From Sporosarcina highlanderae (GTDB lineage: Bacteria; Bacillota; Bacilli; Bacillales_A; Planococcaceae), in assembly GCF_030433715.1 (NCBI RefSeq), contig NZ_JAROCC010000004.1, forward strand, positions 215,657 to 279,656: a DNA stretch of 64,000 bases, in the 5' to 3' direction. The first letter of the stretch is position 1, and each line of letters starts with the position of its first letter. A program made the translations under genes and the position numbers. This document shows positions 26,631 to 34,851 of this stretch, one piece after another. The notes beneath the pieces are model-generated. The model did no database searches. It saw only the letters and a list, made by a program, of their open reading frames with translations, and was not told the origin of the DNA.

Positions 26631-26760
26631 GTTGATTTCCGCTACGGGCGGACGCTTTCCGGGGGGCGGGCGGTGAGCCTCCTCGGTCGCTGCGCGACAC
26701 TGCGGGGTCTCACCTGTCCCGCTAATCCCCTCGGAGTCGCCGCCCTGCGCTTCAATCAAC
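26631..26760. repeat. 130-bp palindromic dispersed repeat, copy A
   Basis: Begins GTTGATTTCCGC and ends GCGCTTCAATCAAC, so the ends pair. Inside, GGTGAG pairs with CTCACC. GC-rich in an AT-rich gap between infC and thrS. It shares length and end structure with copies at 42344 and 44254 (opposite orientation). No coding capacity. Confidence 0.85.
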
Positions 26761-26957
26761 GGAAAGTATTAATATTTAGTATCTCTGTTTATAAAAAAGC
26801 TACCGAAAAACGCATAATACGATTAAAAAGCTTATAAATCGTTGTAGAGACGCATAAATGCTACTTTAATAATAATTTTTAAGTGCTTTTATTTGTTTAA
26901 GGGCATTTAGCGCGATTTTGGGTATTGATTTACTTTTCACTTGCCTGCGTCCACGGA

Positions 26958-28895
26958 TTATTGTTCGTGGGAAACGTCTGCTTGTATTAGTTTTAAGAAG
27001 TCTGCGAATGGCATGCTTTCGGATTTTTGTTCGCCGTATTTTCTTACGTTTACTTCACCGGATTCGACTTCTTTGTCACCAAGGACTAACATATACGGGA
27101 TTTTTTGAACTTGGGCTTCACGAATTTTATATCCGATTTTTTCGTCGCGGCTGTCAAGGTCAACACGGAAACCTGATGCTACTAGTTTCTCACGTACTTC
27201 ATTTGCATAGTCGAAGTGGGCTTCAGGTGAGACCGGGATGACTTCAACTTGGACTGGTGCAAGCCATGTCGGGAATGCCCCTTTGTATTCTTCGATCAGG
27301 AATGCTACGAAACGTTCCATCGTTGATACTACGCCTCTGTGGATAACGACAGGGCGATGTTGTTTGCCGTCCTCTCCGACGTATGTGAGGTCGAAACGTT
27401 CAGGAAGAAGGAAGTCGAGTTGGACAGTCGATAATGTCTCTTCCATACCAATTGCAGTTTTCACTTGTACATCAAGTTTTGGACCGTAGAATGCAGCTTC
27501 TCCGTCGGCTTCTACGTATGGAAGACCAGATTCGTCCATTGTTTCTTTCAACATGCTTTGTGCGCGTTCCCACATTTCGTCATCGTCAAAGTATTTTTCA
27601 GTGTCTTCCGGATCTCTATAGGAAAGACGGAAGGAATAATCCTTAATACCGAAATCTTTATAAACATCGATGATGAGTTGAACTACACGTTTGAACTCTT
27701 CCTTGATTTGGTCAGGACGGACGAAAATGTGAGCATCATTAAGAGTCATTCCACGGACACGTTGTAGCCCGGAAAGTGCTCCTGACATTTCATAGCGGTG
27801 CATAGTGCCTAACTCAGCGATACGAATCGGTAAGTTCCTGTAGGAGTGAATACCGTTTTTGTAAATCATCATATGGTGCGGGCAGTTCATCGGACGAAGT
27901 ACCAGGTCTTCATTGTCCATGCTCATTACCGGGAACATGCCGTCTTGATAGTGGCCCCAGTGTCCTGAAGTTTTATAAAGATCTACACTTCCCAATACTG
28001 GTGTGTAAACATGGTCATAACCAAGTTTCACTTCTTTGTCTACGATATATCTTTCGATGATGCGGCGAATTGTAGCACCCTTTGGCAACCAAAGTGGAAG
28101 TCCTTGGCCTACTTTTTGGGAGTTTGTGAATAAATTCAGCTCTTTCCCGATTTTACGGTGGTCACGTTCTTTCGCTTCTTCCAACATACGAAGATGCTCT
28201 TGAAGCTCTTCCTTTTTAAAGAATGCTGTTCCGTATATACGTTGCAACATTTTATTTTTGGAATCCCCGCGCCAATATGCACCTGCGATGCTTAGAAGTT
28301 TGAATTCCTTCAGCTTGCCTGTTGATGGGACGTGTACGCCACGGCATAGGTCGAAAAATTCGCCTTGCTCATAGATAGATACTTGCTCGCCTTCAGGGAT
28401 TGCTTCCAAAAGCTCGATTTTATACGGGTCTTCAATTTCATTGAAACGTTTTTCTGCTTCTTCGCGGGATACTTCGACACGCGTTACTGGTAGGTTTTCA
28501 CCGATGATGCGTTTCATCTCTTTCTCAAGTTCAGGCAAATCCTCAGCTGTGATTGGTGTCGGTGAATCGATATCATAGTAGAAACCGCTGTCGATTACTG
28601 GACCAATTCCTAATTTCGCGTCAGGGAATTTACGTTTGACTGCCTGTGCAAGTAAATGGGCTGTACTGTGACGTAGAATTTCGAGTGCTTCTGGAGATTG
28701 TGGTGTGATGATTGCAATATCTCCATCTTCATTAATCGGTGTTTTCAGATCGATTAACTTGTCGCCGATTTTACCTGCTAATGCGCTTTTACGTAGTCCT
28801 GGACTGATAGAGCCTGCTACTTCTTCAGTTGTTGTGCCTGTTGGAAATTCCTTTATCGCACCATCTGGAAATTTAAGTTGAATATTTTCTGCCAT
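26958..28895 (-). CDS. thrS: threonyl-tRNA synthetase
   Basis: Charges tRNA-Thr. The 645-residue protein has an N-terminal TGS domain ([18 protein letters not shown]), the editing domain with [10 protein letters not shown], the class II core (motif 2 [26 protein letters not shown], motif 3 [18 protein letters not shown]) and the C-terminal anticodon domain. The zinc ligands are a Cys in RPMNCPHHM plus two His. The start is the ATG at 28895, after GAGGAG. Expression is controlled by the T-box leader upstream. Confidence 0.98.
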   Translation of the reverse strand: MAENIQLKFPDGAIKEFPTGTTTEEVAGSISPGLRKSALAGKIGDKLIDLKTPINEDGDIAIITPQSPEALEILRHSTAHLLAQAVKRKFPDAKLGIGPVIDSGFYYDIDSPTPITAEDLPELEKEMKRIIGENLPVTRVEVSREEAEKRFNEIEDPYKIELLEAIPEGEQVSIYEQGEFFDLCRGVHVPSTGKLKEFKLLSIAGAYWRGDSKNKMLQRIYGTAFFKKEELQEHLRMLEEAKERDHRKIGKELNLFTNSQKVGQGLPLWLPKGATIRRIIERYIVDKEVKLGYDHVYTPVLGSVDLYKTSGHWGHYQDGMFPVMSMDNEDLVLRPMNCPHHMMIYKNGIHSYRNLPIRIAELGTMHRYEMSGALSGLQRVRGMTLNDAHIFVRPDQIKEEFKRVVQLIIDVYKDFGIKDYSFRLSYRDPEDTEKYFDDDEMWERAQSMLKETMDESGLPYVEADGEAAFYGPKLDVQVKTAIGMEETLSTVQLDFLLPERFDLTYVGEDGKQHRPVVIHRGVVSTMERFVAFLIEEYKGAFPTWLAPVQVEVIPVSPEAHFDYANEVREKLVASGFRVDLDSRDEKIGYKIREAQVQKIPYMLVLGDKEVESGEVNVRKYGEQKSESMPFADFLKLIQADVSHEQ

Positions 28896-28924
28896 TGCCA
28901 ACACTCCTCAATTTATTTTTTTAC

Positions 28925-29195
28925 ACAAAAAAGCCCCATCCCAATAAAGGGACGAGGCTGTTGCTCGTGGTTCCACCCTTCTTCCTTCTATCCAGTCATA
29001 CAAAAATAACTGGAAAGATGAAGCTCGAAACGGCTAACGGGCCGGGTCCGTCATCGGTTACTTGAAGGTTCGCCGATGCTGCTCCAAGGTGGTAAACCGA
29101 TCATCTTCACTTCAGGGCTTCCAGCCAAACGACCCTGTTCTCTGGTAGTGGATTAATCGATTCATGTCCTCTTCTACACATTTCGAATATAATAT
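28925..29195 (-). ncRNA. T-box riboswitch leader of thrS
   Basis: The minus-strand leader contains the T-box sequence GGGTGGAACCACG followed by a terminator hairpin (AGCCTCGTCCC / GGGATGGGGCT and TTTTTT). This is the standard T-box arrangement in which uncharged tRNA-Thr stabilises the antiterminator. In the 5' part the stem I region contains GGTTTACCACC; an ACC threonine specifier there is likely but not proven by folding. Confidence 0.92.
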
Positions 29196-29200
29196 CCATT

Positions 29201-29229
29201 AGTATAAGGAATGTTTAAGAAATTTGCAA
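29201..29229 (-). promoter_or_regulatory. thrS promoter
   Basis: TTGCAA (29224-29229), 17-bp spacer, TATACT (29201-29206), just upstream of the T-box leader. Confidence 0.75.
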
Positions 29230-29243
29230 GTGGATAAATCATC

Positions 29244-30188
29244 TTACATGTTTCTTCTATTTTTCCCTTTCAACTGGATAGGTTTGGAAACTGTTTTAAT
29301 GCGTTCCATAATACGTGCTGCTTTGACCTCTTCCTGCTCGCCACGTTGAGTGTACGTCAAATGGTGCTGCAGTTCATCGTAGTTGAAATTGGATGTGAAG
29401 AATGTCGGTAGTTTTTCCGCCATACGGTATTGTAAGATCGCTCCTAACACTTCATCACGCGCCCAAGCGGACATTGATTCCGCCCCAAAATCGTCCAACA
29501 TAAGGACGTTTGCTTTTTTCACAAAGTCAATTTTTTCATTTAACGTCTGATCCTGGATTGATTGCTTCATTTCCCTTAGGAATTCAGGGAGATAGACGAC
29601 AACAGTCCGTATGCGAAGATTGGCAAGCTCATTTGCGATCGCGCCTAAAATAAAGGACTTTCCTGTCCCGAAAGGACCGTGAATGTAAAGGCCCCTTTCG
29701 GGTAACTTTCCCGTTTCGCTAATTTCGCCAAAGAATTGTGCTGCGGCCTCAGCAACAATATACCTGCTTCTATCGTGTTCGAGATCCACATTATTCAGTC
29801 GTGCTTCCATGACATCCTTCGGCATGTACATACTATCGATCATGTTGGATACATTTCGACGTTCATCGTCGACAAGTTTATTCGGACATTTTACGTAGTC
29901 GAGATCGATGTATCCTTGACTCATTACAAGTTTCGGCTCGAAGCCTTTCATTACATTGACACACCCTTCGATATTCGGGCATTTCTCGCAATGATGGGAA
30001 GCCGTTGTATATTCATATAACTTCCCTAAACTTTTATCAACGACTGCCTTGTCGATTTGATTCGAATGATCGGAGATGAACTGTTGGACGCCTGGGGACT
30101 CCATTACTTCATTCCTTAATTGTTCATATCTCGCTGTTAGGCCCGAAGCGTTGAACACACGCTTCATTGTATTTCCGATTCTCTCCAA
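29244..30188 (-). CDS. dnaI: primosomal protein DnaI, helicase loader
   Basis: A 314-residue AAA+ ATPase that loads the replicative helicase DnaC. N-terminal helicase-interaction domain with a Cys cluster (HHCEKCPNIEGCVN, then VKCPN), Walker A GPFGTGKS near residue 168 and Walker B VLMLDDFGAE. The start is TTG at 30188 (MERIGNTMKRV), with GGGGTGA seven bases upstream and matching the MEPIGRS start of B. subtilis DnaI. It follows dnaB by two bases. Confidence 0.95.
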   Translation of the reverse strand: MERIGNTMKRVFNASGLTARYEQLRNEVMESPGVQQFISDHSNQIDKAVVDKSLGKLYEYTTASHHCEKCPNIEGCVNVMKGFEPKLVMSQGYIDLDYVKCPNKLVDDERRNVSNMIDSMYMPKDVMEARLNNVDLEHDRSRYIVAEAAAQFFGEISETGKLPERGLYIHGPFGTGKSFILGAIANELANLRIRTVVVYLPEFLREMKQSIQDQTLNEKIDFVKKANVLMLDDFGAESMSAWARDEVLGAILQYRMAEKLPTFFTSNFNYDELQHHLTYTQRGEQEEVKAARIMERIKTVSKPIQLKGKNRRNM

Positions 30189-30190
30189 CT

Positions 30191-31549
30191 TTATTTCACC
30201 CCGCTTGATATTGCATTAAGTCTCTCCTGCAGCAGTCGCTTGCGTTCTTCGTCAATTGAAGGATCAACATCAGATGCCGGTTGCTGATCGTTTTCTTCAT
30301 CTTTTTGATAAAACCATTCTGGAACTTTCTCAATCCTTGTCGGTTTCCTTGATGGTGATTTCTTACTTCCTTCATTTTGCCATTTAATGTACTGGTCATG
30401 TTCTTTCCGCGAAATTTCCATCGCTTCTTTTGCCGTTCCAATTTTCTTATTTGCCCAATGAGATGCGATTCTTTCCGCATAATTCTTTGTGATTTTGCCG
30501 TCATTGCGAATAATTATATAGTGCAGTAACACATTTACTACACCAACTGGGAATCCGTGGACGGTAACAAGTCTTTCGGCAAGTTCCACGTCTACAGGTA
30601 GCGGTTCATTTCCAGTGTAGTCTTTCAGCATTTCTCGAGGAGCCGTATTTTCCATATAGAAAATGAATTTATCTTCACGTGATTTCGGCTCCTTGCTTGG
30701 TACAGCTATTTCTTTCGTAAAGACTTTTTCAATCGTTGGAACAGTTTGTGAAATATTCGTCTTATAATAATCCACAGCGGCTTTTCGGACTCTGCTTTCA
30801 GGTAGCCTTAAGTTTTCGTCTAACGCCATCATGACAACTTTTTGCATATCAATCGGTGTTAGGGAGTAGAGAAAAGCCAACTTCTGTATCAATTCCTTAG
30901 GTACTGATGCAAGAGAAGATTTCGGCACCATCTGTTCCGAGAGACCGGCATGCAGCAGATTAAAATCGAAATCGGAATAGGCGAATTGAATTCCAGTCGA
31001 TTCATTCCGTCCTTGAATTTCGCTATTCTCATCTGTCTGTTCTATTGCTCCAGGACGTATAGGTTTGTAAACATCTAGGAAGGTCCGGGATACTTCTTTA
31101 TAATTATCATCTAATAAATTTTCGTTCAAAAAACGATTCCTCAATCCACGGTATGCTTGTTCCCCAATTTTACTGAAGAGGAAAGTTGATAATAGTGGAT
31201 CATCGAAGAAAGATTTTGCATCCATTGGTGCTAGTAGTTCGTACACGAAAGAGCGGTCATCGCCTTCTTGCTTGCAGTATGTACGCAGCAATCCGATCGC
31301 TTCGAGTGAGATTCTTGCTTCAAAAACTTGTCCCAATGGCATTGTTAATAAATTCATTAAATAATAGTGGTTGAATTCCGTTTCTTTTTCTCGTTCAGCA
31401 TCTGCCCAAAAAGACATGAAGAGACTCATTGCATGCGGACCGATCAACGGTTGGTAGAACAATGTGAGGAGTTGCCGGTCATAATCCGAAAACGGACTTG
31501 CCATCTTTAGTTTGAATGTGTCTACTGGTTGAAGTTCTTGATAAAGCAT
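30191..31549 (-). CDS. dnaB: replication initiation and membrane attachment protein DnaB
   Basis: A 452-residue DnaB of the Firmicute type (not the helicase). It acts in primosome assembly at oriC and restart sites with DnaD and DnaI. Visible features are the N-terminal winged-helix block (YDRQLLTLFYQPLIGPHAMSLFMSFW), a central region with low conservation, and the DnaD-like C-terminal domain (VVNVLLHYIIIRNDGKITKNYAERIASHWANKKIGTAKEAMEI). AAAGGGGGGG precedes the ATG by about 12 bases. Operon with nrdR upstream and dnaI downstream. Confidence 0.94.
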   Translation of the reverse strand: MLYQELQPVDTFKLKMASPFSDYDRQLLTLFYQPLIGPHAMSLFMSFWADAEREKETEFNHYYLMNLLTMPLGQVFEARISLEAIGLLRTYCKQEGDDRSFVYELLAPMDAKSFFDDPLLSTFLFSKIGEQAYRGLRNRFLNENLLDDNYKEVSRTFLDVYKPIRPGAIEQTDENSEIQGRNESTGIQFAYSDFDFNLLHAGLSEQMVPKSSLASVPKELIQKLAFLYSLTPIDMQKVVMMALDENLRLPESRVRKAAVDYYKTNISQTVPTIEKVFTKEIAVPSKEPKSREDKFIFYMENTAPREMLKDYTGNEPLPVDVELAERLVTVHGFPVGVVNVLLHYIIIRNDGKITKNYAERIASHWANKKIGTAKEAMEISRKEHDQYIKWQNEGSKKSPSRKPTRIEKVPEWFYQKDEENDQQPASDVDPSIDEERKRLLQERLNAISSGVK

Positions 31550-31581
31550 ATTGGCGGAACCCCCCCTTTCATCCTTTTAGA

Positions 31582-32046
31582 TCAATTTCCATCTTTTTTA
31601 TTTTGTAGATTTTGCAGTTCTTCTATAAAAACTGTTATGTCCTTATATTGGCGGTAGACAGATGCGAATCGAACATATGCGACTTCATCAACATCGGCCA
31701 ATTTCCCCATCACCATTTCACCGACGTCCTCGGAATTGATCTCAACAACCCCAGAACTTCTTAATTCTTTTTCTATTAAATAAACAATATTTTTTAACGC
31801 TTCTAATTCGACAGGTCTTTTTTCACAAGCTCTAATTAGCCCTCTAAGCAGTTTTTCTCCATTGAACTCTTCCCGCGTCCCATCTTTTTTTACGACGATA
31901 AGCGGCATTTCCTCCACTTTCTCAAAAGTCGTGAACCGAAAAGCGCATTTTTCGCATTCACGGCGTCTTCGAATGGATCGATTCTCCTCAGCCGGTCTGG
32001 AATCGATTACCCGTGTGCCATTGTAATGACAAGCTGGACATATCAT
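31582..32046 (-). CDS. nrdR: transcriptional repressor NrdR
   Basis: A 154-residue regulator of ribonucleotide reductase genes that senses dATP/ATP. An N-terminal zinc ribbon ([18 protein letters not shown], then [12 protein letters not shown]) is followed by an ATP-cone ([27 protein letters not shown]). The start at ATG 32046 follows GGAGG; the longer frame reaching 32151 has no site and adds residues foreign to the family. Same place next to dnaB as in B. subtilis (ytcG/nrdR). Confidence 0.96.
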   Translation of the reverse strand: MICPACHYNGTRVIDSRPAEENRSIRRRRECEKCAFRFTTFEKVEEMPLIVVKKDGTREEFNGEKLLRGLIRACEKRPVELEALKNIVYLIEKELRSSGVVEINSEDVGEMVMGKLADVDEVAYVRFASVYRQYKDITVFIEELQNLQNKKDGN

Positions 32047-32160
32047 TTCGTTTTCCTCCGAATTTCCGTATAGTATATTGATTATAACAGAAGTTTGTCG
32101 AAAAAATCGAAAGGGAATCGAAAGAAATTGCTGATATGACGTTTTCACCATTAAGAAGGA

Positions 32161-32203
32161 AAAAAGCCGCTCAAGTCATGCATTGACTTGAGCGGCTTTT
32201 CAT
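32161..32203 (-). terminator. gapB terminator
   Basis: AAAAGCCGCTCAAGTCA / TGACTTGAGCGGCTTTT with a five-base loop and T-rich flanks, just after the gapB stop. Confidence 0.9.
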
Positions 32204-32220
32204 TACATTTATTAATTTAA

Positions 32221-33231
32221 TTAAGCGTTAAGTGCATTAGCAACTTTTTGAGTTAATTCGACAACACGTGCAGAATAACCCCATTCGTTGTCGTACCATG
32301 CAAGAACTTTCACCTTGCGGTCACCCATGACGATTGTAGACAATCCATCAATTGTTGCAGATTCAGTCGTTGTATTGAAGTCAACGGAGACTAAAGGTTC
32401 AGTAGTAAAACGAAGAATTCCTGCAAGTGCGCCGTTTGCCGCCTCTTTGAATGCTTCATTCACTTCTTCAACGGTTACGTCTCTCTGTACATCTACAACT
32501 AAGTCGACTAACGAAACGTTAGGAGTAGGAACTCGAAGTGCCATACCGTGGATTTTCCCTTCAAGCTCAGGCAATACGAGCGATAACGCTTTTGCAGCAC
32601 CTGTTGAAGTTGGGATAATCGACTGAGCACATGCACGTGCACGGCGAAGATCCTTATGCGGATTATCCAAATTCTTTTGGTCATTCGTGTAAGCATGTAC
32701 AGTTGTCATCAATCCGTTTTCAATACCAAACGTATCATTGAGAACTTTCGCAACAGGAGCAAGACAGTTTGTCGTGCAGCTTGCATTCGAAATGACATCG
32801 TGCTTCTCAATATCAAGCTTATCGTCATTCACACCCAAAACAATGGTGATATCTTCATTTTTACCAGGTGCTGTTAAAATTACTTTTTTAGCACCTGCTT
32901 CAAGATGAAGGGCTGCTTTCTTACGTGAGTTAAAAACTCCAGTTGCTTCAATTACGATATCGACACCAAGGTCTTTCCATGGCAATTTAGATGGGTCGCG
33001 TTCTGCTATTAATTGGACACGTTTACCATTAACAATCAGAGCATCTTCCTCTACAATGACTTCCCCGTCAAATATTCCATGATTTGTGTCATACTTAATC
33101 AGATGGGCCAAGGTTTCAGCCGGATACGATGCGTTTACTGCAACTACATTCACGTCGTCCTTCGAGATAATTTGGCGGAAAACCATACGTCCAATTCTCC
33201 CAAATCCATTTATCGCTATAGAAGTAGTCAT
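32221..33231 (-). CDS. gapB: glyceraldehyde-3-phosphate dehydrogenase, gluconeogenic (GapB)
   Basis: A 336-residue GAPDH with the catalytic block SNASCTTNCLAP (Cys near residue 152). The dinucleotide fold ends in VVAVNASYPAETLAHLIKYD, with Asn where NAD-specific GapA has Asp; this and the location by coaE mark the GapB type, which uses NADP(H) in gluconeogenesis and in B. subtilis has erythrose-4-phosphate activity. GGGGG precedes the ATG by about ten bases. A TATACT about 65 bases upstream suggests its own promoter. Confidence 0.95.
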   Translation of the reverse strand: MTTSIAINGFGRIGRMVFRQIISKDDVNVVAVNASYPAETLAHLIKYDTNHGIFDGEVIVEEDALIVNGKRVQLIAERDPSKLPWKDLGVDIVIEATGVFNSRKKAALHLEAGAKKVILTAPGKNEDITIVLGVNDDKLDIEKHDVISNASCTTNCLAPVAKVLNDTFGIENGLMTTVHAYTNDQKNLDNPHKDLRRARACAQSIIPTSTGAAKALSLVLPELEGKIHGMALRVPTPNVSLVDLVVDVQRDVTVEEVNEAFKEAANGALAGILRFTTEPLVSVDFNTTTESATIDGLSTIVMGDRKVKVLAWYDNEWGYSARVVELTQKVANALNA

Positions 33232-33357
33232 GTACTATATCCCCCTGCTTAATGTTATACTTTATATCTTTTATCCGTTAATTAGTATAGCACATTTTAC
33301 ATGGGTGAAAAGAGTTTGTGAACCAATTGACAATGTTCCACTTTTCAGAGAATACAA

Positions 33358-33954
33358 TCACGGCAATGCATGCCATTTCGCTAATATTACATCAAGTTGT
33401 CGTTCCGTTTCTTCGAGAGTATCGTTATTATTAATTACCGCGTCCGCACCTTCTTCTTTTTCAGTGATTGGGAGTTGGGAATTGATTCGCGCATCTGCTT
33501 CCTCACCGGAAAGACTATTTCTTGCGATTAAACGCTCTCGTTGAATGGCAGGTGTTGCAGTAACGACAATGATCTTTTCGACATAGGATTCAAGCTTACT
33601 TTCAAATAGTAAGGGAATATCCATAATAACAGTATTAAACCCTTTCTCCAGCCATGATTCCTTTTGCCGGATCATTTCTTGGCGAACAGCCGGGTGCATG
33701 ATTTCATTAAGTTTTTTGCGTTGGCTTTTATCTTTGAATATAAGGCTTCCTAACTTTTCACGGTTCAGCCTTCCATTCTGATCAATAACATCTTCTCCGA
33801 AAACATCAGCTATTTTATCTAAAACAATACTTCCCGGTTCTACAACCTGTCTCGATATCTCATCCGCATCGACGACCGGGTAGCCTTTTTCTTTCAACAT
33901 ACGCGAAACGGTGCTTTTACCGGTAGCAATGCTTCCTGTCAAACCGATGATCAT
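33358..33954 (-). CDS. coaE: dephospho-CoA kinase
   Basis: The last step of coenzyme A synthesis. The 198-residue protein has Walker A GLTGSIATGKST (residues 4-15), DADEISRQVVEPGS (the dephospho-CoA site) and LLFESKLE. The ATG at 33954 has GAAAGG nine bases upstream; the alternative ATG at 33963 overlaps that site. It follows mutM almost directly and belongs to polA-mutM-coaE. Confidence 0.95.
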   Translation of the reverse strand: MIIGLTGSIATGKSTVSRMLKEKGYPVVDADEISRQVVEPGSIVLDKIADVFGEDVIDQNGRLNREKLGSLIFKDKSQRKKLNEIMHPAVRQEMIRQKESWLEKGFNTVIMDIPLLFESKLESYVEKIIVVTATPAIQRERLIARNSLSGEEADARINSQLPITEKEEGADAVINNNDTLEETERQLDVILAKWHALP

Positions 33955-33969
33955 CGGAGTCATCCTTTC

Positions 33970-34842
33970 TCACCTTTGGCATTTTGGACAATAGACGGAA
34001 GTTCTTCCGGCTATCTTCATGCTTTTTGTTGAACTTCCACAATGACTACAAACTTTTTTCCCATACATTTTAAGACGAGTTTGCATCGTTCCAGCTTCAC
34101 CATTAATGTTTCGATAATCAGAAATGGAGCTTCCGCCTGCATCAATGCTTTCCTGCAGAACATTAACAATTACGTTAAATAATTCCCTTTTCCTTTTTTC
34201 GCTTATCCGTTCGGTTGTTCTATTGGGATGTATTTTCATTTTGAAAAGGGCCTCGGTGGCGTAAATATTTCCGCACCCTGATATAATATGCCCGTCCATA
34301 ATTACTTCTTTGATAGGTTTCCGGGCATATTTCGGTGTTGAAGCCATTGCGAGAAAATGATCGATCGCCTCTCTTGAGAAAGGCTCTGGTGCCATTTTCA
34401 ATAATGGAGAGTAGTCCTCTTCCTTACCTAACAGACGTAATTCTCCAAACCTGCGTATATCTGAATAGACAAGCATACCGCCATCATCCATCGTAAAAAT
34501 GACATGGATATGGTTTTTGAACTTCCGTTCTACCACTTCATCCAATGAATTTACGACAAACCATGCTCCTGACATTCCCAAATGGCTGACTAACAAATGG
34601 GGCTGACCTGCTTTTTCCAAATGGAAATAAATATATTTACTTCTTCTTGTAACATCAATAATCGTCATATCCGAAAGTTCTTCAATAAAATCCTCAAGTG
34701 TTTTTCCTTTGACAATGGCTTCTTTACCCAATTCCTTTGAACTTCTAATCACTTCAGAAACCTTCACTTCAGAAATGGTACGACCTTTTGACGCAGGTGC
34801 CAATTCACGAACAACACCTTCAACTTCAGGTAGTTCCGGCAT
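33970..34842 (-). CDS. mutM: formamidopyrimidine-DNA glycosylase
   Basis: Excises 8-oxoguanine and nicks the site. The 290-residue enzyme starts PELPEVE, so Pro2 (Schiff-base nucleophile) and Glu3 are in place, and it has the catalytic Lys region (VTRRSKYIYFHL), the helix-two-turn-helix GCGNIYATEALF (usually GIGN) and a C-terminal zinc finger CSHCGSS..YCPKC. Position eight is Gly where Thr is common. The gene follows polA after nine bases. Confidence 0.96.
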   Translation of the reverse strand: MPELPEVEGVVRELAPASKGRTISEVKVSEVIRSSKELGKEAIVKGKTLEDFIEELSDMTIIDVTRRSKYIYFHLEKAGQPHLLVSHLGMSGAWFVVNSLDEVVERKFKNHIHVIFTMDDGGMLVYSDIRRFGELRLLGKEEDYSPLLKMAPEPFSREAIDHFLAMASTPKYARKPIKEVIMDGHIISGCGNIYATEALFKMKIHPNRTTERISEKRKRELFNVIVNVLQESIDAGGSSISDYRNINGEAGTMQTRLKMYGKKVCSHCGSSTKSMKIAGRTSVYCPKCQR

Positions 34843-34851
34843 ACAAATTCC

